From contig JAHRHW010000272.1 in assembly GCA_019100305.1 (NCBI GenBank), forward strand, positions 1 through 6,209: a stretch of 6,209 nt of DNA, in the 5' to 3' direction. The notes below the pieces were generated by a model that saw only the letters and a program-made list of their open reading frames with translations, ran no database searches and was not told the DNA's origin. Made by a program: the position numbers and the translations under genes. The stretch is from Candidatus Thiodiazotropha taylori (GTDB lineage Bacteria; Pseudomonadota; Gammaproteobacteria; Chromatiales; Chromatiaceae). The first letter of the stretch is position 1. Every line of letters begins with the position of its first letter. Below, piece after piece: positions 1-4,617 of the stretch.

Positions 1-868
1 CCGGCTTCACCGGCTGCGCGCTTGGGGCGACTTGAAAATCGCTCTCAAGTCTGGCGAGAAAAGCCTCTTTATCAAGTCCATTGAGATCCTTGACCACCCG
101 GTTGTAGTCCAGAATCTGCATCTGATTGTGGGGAAAGATGACACTCAGAAAATAGTTGTATGACTCATCGCCACTGTGGTCTGGATTGGCCTCCTTGCGC
201 GATGCGCCAACCCTCGAGCCAGCGGCTGAACGGTGGTGTCCATCTGCCACATAGAGAGCATCCATGGCATCGAACAGCTCCGTCAGACGGGCCACGGTAG
301 CGTCATCGTCCAGCACCCAGATCTCGTGACGGACCTGATCTGCCGCGGTGACATCCATTGCCGGCTGGGCCTGGGAAACCTGACTCAGGATCTGGTCGAC
401 TTCAGGGGCACTCGGGTAGACGAGAAACACCGGCCCGGTCTGGGCATTCAGCGCATCCACCTGACGCACCCGGTCATCCTCTTTCGCCGGACGGGTGAAC
501 TCATGCTTCTTGATCCGGTTCTGGTCATAGGCGGCAACCGAGGCAGCGGCGGCGAGTCCGGTCTGAACATGCTCCCCCATGGTCAGGCGATAAACATAGT
601 AACAGGGCTTGCTATCACGGATCAGAATCCCATCCTGCTGCATCCTGGCAAGATTCTCGGCCGCCTTCTGATAGACCTCGGGGGCATACGGATCTGTCCC
701 CTGGGGCAGGTCGATCTCAGGTCTGGAGATATGCAGAAAGCTCCACTCCCGACCTTCTGCCATCTGCCGAGCTTCCGCCTCGTTCATGACATCATATGGC
801 GGTGCGGCGACATCGGCGGCACGACCCTCGGCAGGACGAAGTCCGGGAAAAGCTCTGATCAGCGGCAT
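1..868 (-). CDS. DUF1015-family protein, C-terminus cut by window edge
   Basis: The 289 visible codons read leftward off the window edge; the family is usually about 400 residues, so the C-terminal part is missing. The N-terminus (MPLIRAFPGLRP, then AAPPYDV at residues 21-27) is the typical DUF1015 opening. Further family-like blocks are KKHEFTRPAKEDDR (about 120-133) and ADGHHR (208-213), which resembles a nucleotide- or metal-handling His motif. The ATG at 868-866 is chosen because GAGGAA lies about six bases upstream and the family opening follows directly; another ATG at 882-880 is out of frame. DUF1015 proteins are cytosolic and lack a firmly established activity. In some anaerobes the gene sits near serine-biosynthesis genes, but no such neighbour is visible here. 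It is divergent from the small RNA at 1045-1169. Family call fairly sure; function unknown. Confidence 0.82.
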   Translation of the reverse strand, partial: MPLIRAFPGLRPAEGRAADVAAPPYDVMNEAEARQMAEGREWSFLHISRPEIDLPQGTDPYAPEVYQKAAENLARMQQDGILIRDSKPCYYVYRLTMGEHVQTGLAAAASVAAYDQNRIKKHEFTRPAKEDDRVRQVDALNAQTGPVFLVYPSAPEVDQILSQVSQAQPAMDVTAADQVRHEIWVLDDDATVARLTELFDAMDALYVADGHHRSAAGSRVGASRKEANPDHSGDESYNYFLSVIFPHNQMQILDYNRVVKDLNGLDKEAFLARLESDFQVAPSAQPVKP

Positions 869-971
869 GGGTTCTTCCTCATGGTCTGTAGGGCACATCT
901 GGCCCAAGTGGTATGCGAGGGGGGATTGTTTCAAAAGAGATAAGGAGGAATCAAGCGATGGGCTCAATCGG

Positions 972-989
972 TGTCAGAAAAATCCTACC
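972..989 (+). promoter_or_regulatory. Possible GacA/UvrY (LetA) response-regulator box
   Basis: TGTCAG, six bases, then CCTACC matches the known GacA/UvrY upstream activating consensus TGTAAG-N6-CTTACA at 9 of 12 positions with the exact N6 spacing. Its centre is about 64 bases before the predicted small-RNA start, the kind of distance seen for the rsmX/Y/Z genes of Pseudomonas. The match is imperfect, and its weight comes mainly from its position relative to the ANGGA-rich RNA. Confidence 0.4.
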
Positions 990-1032
990 TAAAAGTGAGA
1001 ACAAACCTGCATCTTATCCAGGGTTATTCACT

Positions 1033-1038
1033 TAGACT
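1033..1038 (+). promoter_or_regulatory. Candidate -10 element of the small RNA promoter
   Basis: TAGACT (4 of 6 to TATAAT) ends seven bases before the G at 1045 that begins the predicted RNA. No convincing -35 hexamer lies 16-18 bases upstream. That would suit an activator-dependent promoter served by the box at 972-989, but the call is weak on its own. Confidence 0.35.
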
Positions 1039-1044
1039 TTAACC

Positions 1045-1169
1045 GTCGCAGAGAAGGATGCCAAGGAGTGGTGCACATGAACACGGAAGTAAAGGACTGA
1101 TACCATTTGCCAACCAATCAGTGCGACACAAGATCCTGGTGCCCAAGGAGCGGGTGCCGGGGTTTTTTT
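1045..1169 (+). ncRNA. Candidate CsrA/RsmA-binding small RNA (RsmY/RsmZ/CsrB-like)
   Basis: This non-coding stretch of about 125 nt has five ANGGA motifs, the core CsrA/RsmA recognition sequence, with GGA at 1056, 1065, 1085, 1094 and 1147. About 0.5 would be expected by chance in this length. The 5' end GTCGCA (1045-1050) is perfectly complementary to TGCGAC (1122-1127), closing a domain that contains four of the motifs. Two hairpins each present AAGGAG in a seven-base loop: a small one at 1059-1073 and the terminator at 1135-1161. An intrinsic terminator ends the unit, with a -10-like hexamer and a GacA-type box upstream. In known systems such RNAs (RsmX/Y/Z, CsrB/C) sequester the translational regulator CsrA/RsmA under GacS/GacA or BarA/UvrY control. 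Here it lies between the divergent DUF1015 gene and convergent folK. The 5' end is inferred. Alternatives are an unrelated sRNA or a small-RNA remnant. Confidence 0.62.
1135..1169 (+). terminator. Rho-independent terminator, + strand
   Basis: CCTGGTGCCC (1135-1144) pairs with GGGTGCCGGG (1152-1161) over ten pairs, three of them G-T wobbles, around the seven-base loop AAGGAGC. One G and seven T residues (1163-1169) follow. The T tract fixes the direction as rightward, so it cannot serve folK or the DUF1015 gene, both leftward. No rightward protein gene precedes it, which implies a short non-coding transcript. The loop itself contains an ANGGA motif. Confidence 0.8.
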
Positions 1170-1233
1170 ATTGGGGAAGAGAAAAGTTCGGCGCTTCCTG
1201 ATCAACCAGCCCTCTCCACTTGGACTGAGGCGT

Positions 1234-1764
1234 TTATCCCATTGGCACCCGATCCTCTTTCTCCAGATCCAGCGCGACAGGCCACAACGCCTGTCCGGAG
1301 CGATTAAACTCCTGCCACAGCTGCTGATAGCTCTTGCCCTCCTCAGGGTGAACCTCTTCTGCCGCCACTTCCGAGAGGGGCAGCAACACAAAGGCATAGC
1401 GTAAGATCTCATCTCTCGGCAAATGGATAGCATCACGCTCGATGATCTGTTCGCCGTAGGTCAACAGGTCGATATCCAGGGTTCTGGCCGCAAACCGTTC
1501 TTCACTGCGCACCCGGCCATGACGTTGCTCAATCTCTTTCAATCGGCGATTCACAGCCTCAGCCGATAAGCTGGTGTGGATGCCTACCACCAGATTGAGA
1601 AAGTTCTCTCCGACAAATCCCACCGCTTCACTCTCATACACCCTTGAAATGGTCAGCTTGCCAAAATGCAGCCGCAAATCTGCGATGGCGCTGGGAAGAT
1701 ATCGACGTGGCGACTGATTGCTGCCAAGGCTTAGCCAAGCCCTGACTCGGGCACTGTCAGTCAC
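1234..1764 (-). CDS. folK: 2-amino-4-hydroxy-6-hydroxymethyldihydropteridine pyrophosphokinase
   Basis: FolK (HPPK) transfers pyrophosphate from ATP to 6-hydroxymethyl-7,8-dihydropterin, the step before dihydropteroate synthase in cytosolic folate synthesis. The 176-residue product has the N-terminal LSLGSNQ (residues 11-17). YESEAVGFVGENFLNLVV (43-60) matches the substrate-binding region, and RFAARTLDIDLL (90-101) fits the HPPK signature, with D97 and D99 as the expected magnesium ligands. HLPRDEI followed by YAFVLLPLSEV (114-133) is the usual C-terminal block. The start is a GTG at 1764-1762 overlapping the folB stop by eight bases, suggesting translational coupling; no strong Shine-Dalgarno lies at normal spacing. 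Length is normal for the family. It is the second gene of a folB-folK operon, and no clear terminator follows its TAA. Confidence 0.95.
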   Translation of the reverse strand: MTDSARVRAWLSLGSNQSPRRYLPSAIADLRLHFGKLTISRVYESEAVGFVGENFLNLVVGIHTSLSAEAVNRRLKEIEQRHGRVRSEERFAARTLDIDLLTYGEQIIERDAIHLPRDEILRYAFVLLPLSEVAAEEVHPEEGKSYQQLWQEFNRSGQALWPVALDLEKEDRVPMG

Positions 1765-2113
1765 TCCGGCTTCTCTCGATAGTCACACCCACATCCCGGG
1801 CCATGCTCACGGCGCCGATCTTGTTCAGGGTCAACCTCACCCAAGGTACGTTGAATTCGTGGAGCACAATGTCGGCACAACGTTCTGCCAGTGTCTCGAC
1901 CAGTTGGAACTTACTCTCCCGTACAAACGAGACCAGACGCTTGCTGACCGCTTTGTAATCCAACGCATCCTCGATGGCATCCGACTCTGCCGCCTTTTTG
2001 ATATCGGCTCCCATCTCCAGGTCAAATACCACCGTCTGGGTGATCTCCCGCTCCCAGTCGTAAATACCGATGACGGTTTCAATGCGAAGATCACGAATGA
2101 AAACGATATCCAT
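1757..2113 (-). CDS. folB: Dihydroneopterin aldolase
   Basis: FolB cleaves 7,8-dihydroneopterin to 6-hydroxymethyl-7,8-dihydropterin and glycolaldehyde, supplying the substrate of FolK encoded just downstream. The 118-residue length is typical. The opening MDIVFIRDLRIETVIGIYDWERE is characteristic, with E21 in the position of catalytic Glu22 of the characterised enzymes. Y53 (LDYKAV), E73 (LVETLAE) and K98 (LTLNKIGAV) match the other conserved active-site positions. The enzyme family acts as a cytosolic homo-oligomer. The ATG at 2113-2111 opens the family sequence directly; the upstream GAG is close and weak as a ribosome site. It is divergent from plsY across about 100 bases, which must hold both promoters. 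Its 3' end overlaps folK by eight bases. Confidence 0.95.
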   Translation of the reverse strand: MDIVFIRDLRIETVIGIYDWEREITQTVVFDLEMGADIKKAAESDAIEDALDYKAVSKRLVSFVRESKFQLVETLAERCADIVLHEFNVPWVRLTLNKIGAVSMARDVGVTIERSRSD

Positions 2114-2217
2114 AACTCAACAACCACACTTTTGAAAAAGAGTCATAGTAGATGAGTATTGATCAAGAACAAACCCCCGGCTTGACCTGACCCGCTGCCA
2201 GAGGTTCCAATGCACCC

Positions 2218-2814
2218 ATGATTATCCACTCTTCTATCGTTGTTATCGCCTATCTGCTCGGTTCGATCTCCAGTGCCATCATCGTTTGTCGCCTGATGGG
2301 TCTGCCAGATCCTCGCAGCCAGGGTTCAAATAATCCAGGGGCCACCAATGTATTGCGAATCGGTGGCAAAAAGGCAGCAGCCATCACCCTCTTCGGGGAT
2401 ATGGTCAAGGGATTGATCCCGATGCTGATTGCCCATCTGTTCGATGCACCGCCACTCTATCTCGCACTGACTGGATTGGCCGCATTTCTCGGCCACCTCT
2501 ACCCGGTGTTTTTCAGCTTCAAAGGGGGCAAAGGAGTCGCCACCGCCCTCGGTGTCCAGTTTGGACTCCACTGGGGGGTTGGCCTGGCGGTTGCACTGGT
2601 CTGGCTGTTTACCGCCAAGGTGGTCAATATCTCCTCCCTGTCCGCCCTGATCTCGATGGCATTGGCACCAATTATCGTATGGTTGATCTGGCCTGCACCA
2701 GAGCTGATAGTGATGCAAATCTTCATCAGCGTCATGCTGTTTTGGCGCCACCGTTCCAACATAACCAATCTTATCTCCGGTGCCGAAGATAAGATCAGCG
2801 AGAGCGAAAACTAA
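2218..2814 (+). CDS. plsY: Acyl-phosphate:glycerol-3-phosphate acyltransferase
   Basis: PlsY is an inner-membrane enzyme that moves an acyl group from acyl-phosphate (made by PlsX) to sn-glycerol 3-phosphate, giving lysophosphatidic acid, the first step of phospholipid synthesis. All three family motifs are visible in the 198 residues: SQGSNNPGATNVLR (34-47), the GH...P...FKGGKGVAT block (92-109), and WRHRSNITNLISGAE (176-190). Hydrophobic segments at about 4-25, 53-75, 80-97, 112-132 and 137-174 fit a multi-pass protein. The ATG at 2218 is chosen because the ATG at 2212 is out of frame and quickly closed; GAGG near 2202 is rather distant from the start. The stop overlaps the next gene by one base (TAATG), so the two are likely cotranscribed and coupled. 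Confidence 0.96.
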   Translation: MIIHSSIVVIAYLLGSISSAIIVCRLMGLPDPRSQGSNNPGATNVLRIGGKKAAAITLFGDMVKGLIPMLIAHLFDAPPLYLALTGLAAFLGHLYPVFFSFKGGKGVATALGVQFGLHWGVGLAVALVWLFTAKVVNISSLSALISMALAPIIVWLIWPAPELIVMQIFISVMLFWRHRSNITNLISGAEDKISESEN

Positions 2815-3782
2815 TGCCGAATCCGCGCACCCTGGAATATGCCCATCAGATCACCTGCATCGATACCTTCTATCAGCGCCAGGGGCTGGCTGCCTGCTAT
2901 CTGCTCGAATCCGAGGGGGAAGCGGCCTTCATCGATACCGGCACCAGCAACAGTGTGCCCCAACTGATGGCGGTGCTGGAACAGAAAGGCATCTCCCCTT
3001 CACAGGTCCGCTATGTAATCCCCACCCATGTCCATCTGGACCATGCCGGGGGAGCGGGCAATCTGATGAGTCAACTGCCAAACGCCTCTCTGGTGATCCA
3101 CCCGTATGGAGCCAAGCACCTGATCGATCCCTCGAAGTTGATCGCCGGCGCGACGGCCGTCTACGGCGTGGAGGAATTCGAAAGGCAGTTCGGTCAATTG
3201 CTGCCGATCCCGGAAGAGCGGGTTATCCTGGCGCCGGATGGCTTTCGCTGCCACTTCGGCAACCGGGAGCTGCTCTGTCTCGACACCCCGGGACATGCGC
3301 GTCACCACATCTGCATTTTTGATCAACAGAGCCGCGGCCTGTTTACCGGCGACACCTTCGGCCTCTCCTATCCCGAACTCAACGGCATACAGGGTCCCTT
3401 TATCATACCCACCACCACACCGATCCAACTCGATCCGGACGCCTGGTATGAGACCCTGGACCGTCTGATGGAGCTGAAACCTGAAAAACTCTACCTCACC
3501 CACTTCGGCGAAGTCAGTGAACCAGAAAAACTGGTCGGACAACTGCGCCAGCATCTGCAGGAGTTCACCGCCATCGCCCTGGCAGCGCAGGCGGAACCGG
3601 GAGAGCCAAGAAAGAGTGAAATGGAAAGTGCGCTACGGAAGTGGTTGCTGCAAAAGCTGGAACAGAACGGCAACACCCTGGCAGCCGAGGAGAGCCTGCA
3701 GCTGATGGCCATGGATCTGGACCTGGACGCCCAAGGTATGGAGGTCTGGCTGGCACGCCGGGAAGAGGCTGCTGCTGGATAG
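2814..3782 (+). CDS. Metallo-beta-lactamase-fold hydrolase
   Basis: The 322-residue protein has the binuclear zinc site of the MBL superfamily. THVHLDHAGG (71-80) supplies H72, H74, D76 and H77; DTPGHARHH (157-165) supplies H161; FTGDTFG (177-183) supplies D180; LTHFGE (228-233) supplies H230. All seven expected ligands are present, so it should be an active metal-dependent hydrolase. No signal peptide is seen, so it is probably cytosolic. Residues from about 255 form a charged, helical-looking tail beyond the core, possibly a small helical domain like those of larger MBL proteins. The substrate cannot be told from sequence. The TAATG overlap with plsY makes this the second gene of a likely two-gene operon, hinting at a lipid- or acyl-related role, but that is inference only. 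It ends just before a hairpin at 3782-3816. Confidence 0.9.
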   Translation: MPNPRTLEYAHQITCIDTFYQRQGLAACYLLESEGEAAFIDTGTSNSVPQLMAVLEQKGISPSQVRYVIPTHVHLDHAGGAGNLMSQLPNASLVIHPYGAKHLIDPSKLIAGATAVYGVEEFERQFGQLLPIPEERVILAPDGFRCHFGNRELLCLDTPGHARHHICIFDQQSRGLFTGDTFGLSYPELNGIQGPFIIPTTTPIQLDPDAWYETLDRLMELKPEKLYLTHFGEVSEPEKLVGQLRQHLQEFTAIALAAQAEPGEPRKSEMESALRKWLLQKLEQNGNTLAAEESLQLMAMDLDLDAQGMEVWLARREEAAAG

Positions 3783-3816
3783 TTATTTAAGTCCGCAAAT
3801 GGACGCAAAAAATAAC
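3782..3816. repeat. Hairpin after the MBL gene, built from GTCCGCAAAT/GGACGCAAA units
   Basis: GTTATTT (3782-3788) pairs with AAATAAC (3810-3816), enclosing GTCC/GGAC (3791-3794 and 3801-3804) around GCAAAT. The first arm starts on the last base of the MBL stop codon. On the - strand the T-rich arm would follow rather than close a GC stem, so it is not a textbook terminator in either direction. The CCGCAAATGGACGC core resembles the tandem CGCAAATgAACGC-type intergenic repeats found in many proteobacterial genomes; that likeness is from memory. Confidence 0.4.
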
Positions 3817-3840
3817 AGGCTATGCAAACTTGATGTTGAT

Positions 3841-3879
3841 GGGTATAAGCCCTGAGTGGTGCTCACTCTAACCCTTTTT
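3841..3879 (+). terminator. Possible terminator of the plsY-MBL operon
   Basis: GAGTG (3854-3858) and CACTC (3864-3868) form a five-pair stem over a five-base loop. GGGT (3841-3844) can pair with ACCC (3871-3874) outside it, and TTTTT (3875-3879) follows at once. The outer pairing needs a lopsided internal loop and the inner stem is short, so this is weaker than the terminator at 1135-1169. Its place about 60 bases after the MBL stop fits an operon end. Confidence 0.35.
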
Positions 3880-3924
3880 GGAGGGCATGGCCCCACCACA
3901 TAGGTTTTGATTAAAGACAGTGAA

Positions 3925-3989
3925 TCGCCTTGGCACTTAGTAAGCCACCATCCGTCTTAGTACGGATGGCCAGGTTAGCAATCAGGCGA
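3925..3989. repeat. Branched inverted-repeat unit
   Basis: TCGCCT (3925-3930) pairs with AGGCGA (3984-3989). Inside are TGGC/GCCA (3931-3934 and 3944-3947) and a perfect eight-pair stem CCATCCGT/ACGGATGG (3948-3955 and 3962-3969) with a six-base loop. Both inner loop regions contain the same seven bases, CTTAGTA (3936-3942 and 3956-3962). TGGC can instead pair with GCCA at 3969-3972, lengthening the outer stem. The fold is possible on either strand; no known RNA family was recognised. Confidence 0.5.
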
Positions 3990-4101
3990 GGCACCACCAA
4001 TCGTCGGCAAATGATCACAGGGAATGTTCGAGTTTGAGGCCAATCAAACCCCAAACACGATTACAATGTGCGAATCTTATTTGAGGACTTAAAACAAACA
4101 A

Positions 4102-4521
4102 TCAACTGGGTGTAGAACCACTCTGCTCCCAGGCGAAAGTGCAATCCAGTCTGGAGAGCACATAGACCATCCCCTGCTCCCCGTCCCCCATCATCATCGA
4201 CAGAGGCGAGCGCTGATTGAACAGATGGTTACGCTGACGCAACCAGCGCTTGCCCATACTCGGATTGGTCGGATAGGTCGTACGCAGCGCATCATTGATT
4301 CTGACCAGATAGTCGATCCGCTTCATCATTTCCGGACTCTCGGGAAAGGCCTTGTTATGCCGGTACTGCGCCATCTGGCGCGCCTTGCCGTTGATATCCA
4401 GGAGCGACATCATCTCATCACTATGCAGCCCCCAGTGATCGAACAGATTCATGACTCCCCGGGTCATTGCAAGACGGTCATCCATTGAAACAGTGCTACT
4501 TTGTTGTGCGATTTCACTCAT
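4102..4521 (-). CDS. MbcA/ParS/Xre-type antitoxin-like protein (DUF2384), no partner seen
   Basis: The 139-residue product has two recognisable parts. Residues about 23-82 look like the helix-turn-helix half of MbcA/Xre antitoxins (WGLHSDEMMSLLDI, later MMKRIDYLVRINDAL). Residues about 88-126 match the toxin-binding domain pattern (WLRQRNHLFNQRSPLSMM, G, then VYVLSRLD). In known systems such proteins neutralise RES-domain toxins that destroy NAD+ and repress their own operon. No RES gene lies downstream, where 3783-4101 is gene-poor, and the upstream gene is unrelated, so this is an orphan in view and may act as a regulator. The ATG at 4521-4519 has AGGAA about ten bases upstream, and a candidate promoter within an inverted repeat lies at 4540-4590. 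The domain call rests on motif reading only. Confidence 0.75.
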   Translation of the reverse strand: MSEIAQQSSTVSMDDRLAMTRGVMNLFDHWGLHSDEMMSLLDINGKARQMAQYRHNKAFPESPEMMKRIDYLVRINDALRTTYPTNPSMGKRWLRQRNHLFNQRSPLSMMMGDGEQGMVYVLSRLDCTFAWEQSGSTPS

Positions 4522-4539
4522 GTCTGCTATTTCCTACTG

Positions 4540-4583
4540 TTTAACTTGGTTTTTCTGAGTCTAACACGATTGATCCAGTTAAA
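4540..4583. promoter_or_regulatory. Inverted repeat around a -10-like hexamer, possible operator
   Basis: TTTAACTTGG (4540-4549) and CCAGTTAAA (4575-4583) are inverted copies apart from one extra base. Between them, read on the - strand, is TAGACT (4563-4558), a plausible -10 for the antitoxin-like gene starting at 4521. A second near-inverted pair, CTTGGTTTTT (4545-4554) and AAAACCCAAG (4581-4590), overlaps it. An operator around the promoter would suit autoregulation by a helix-turn-helix antitoxin; this is inference, and the -35 is unclear. Confidence 0.3.
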
Positions 4584-4617
4584 ACCCAAGGGAAACCATG
4601 GTAATACAGCGTTACGA

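Larger units (their letters stand above)
3783..4101. other. Gene-poor, hairpin-rich intergenic stretch
   Basis: No credible protein gene fills these 319 bases between the MBL stop and the antitoxin-like gene stop. They hold, in order: the hairpin at 3782-3816, the possible terminator at 3841-3879, a branched inverted-repeat unit at 3925-3989, and a hairpin GTTTGA/TCAAAC at 4032-4037 and 4044-4049. A leftward open frame of 47 codons (4054-3911, TTG start, no ribosome site) overlaps the last two. The region could be a dispersed palindromic element, a structured RNA or gene debris; the sequence alone does not decide. Confidence 0.5.

Noticed and set aside
233..943. Long + strand open frame of 236 codons, with a shorter one at 786-992
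   Set aside because: Both lie mostly opposite the DUF1015 gene, whose protein has clear family motifs; the + strand translations are low-complexity and show no family signature.
1171..1404. Rightward open frames of 66-77 codons just after the terminator (1107-1307 and 1171-1404)
   Set aside because: They are largely antisense to folK with no ribosome site or motif, so they are treated as shadows.
1032..1436. Leftward open frame running from inside folK through the small RNA region
   Set aside because: It is out of frame with folK, its product is Arg/Ser/Cys-rich without motifs, and it crosses the terminator hairpin.
2132..2160. TTGAAA with AGTATT as a plsY promoter
   Set aside because: The upstream hexamer is good but no convincing -10 lies at 16-18 bases, so it is not listed as a feature.
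2780..3322. Rightward 180-codon frame overlapping plsY end and the MBL gene, and a leftward 184-codon frame at 3000-3554
   Set aside because: Both overlap the MBL gene, whose seven metal ligands are all in place in its own frame; the alternatives have shadow-like composition.
3903..4050. GGTTTTGATT (3903-3912) and AATCAAACC (4042-4050) as terminal inverted repeats of a small transposon
   Set aside because: The match needs a one-base gap, no target duplication is evident, and the second arm already pairs locally with GTTTGA at 4032; too weak to call a mobile element.
3900..4060. tRNA, integron attC site or known riboswitch in the structured intergenic stretch
   Set aside because: No GTTCGA-type T-arm or CCA-compatible acceptor, no proper RYYYAAC/GTTRRRY pair, and no recognisable cobalamin, TPP or cyclic-di-GMP riboswitch core.
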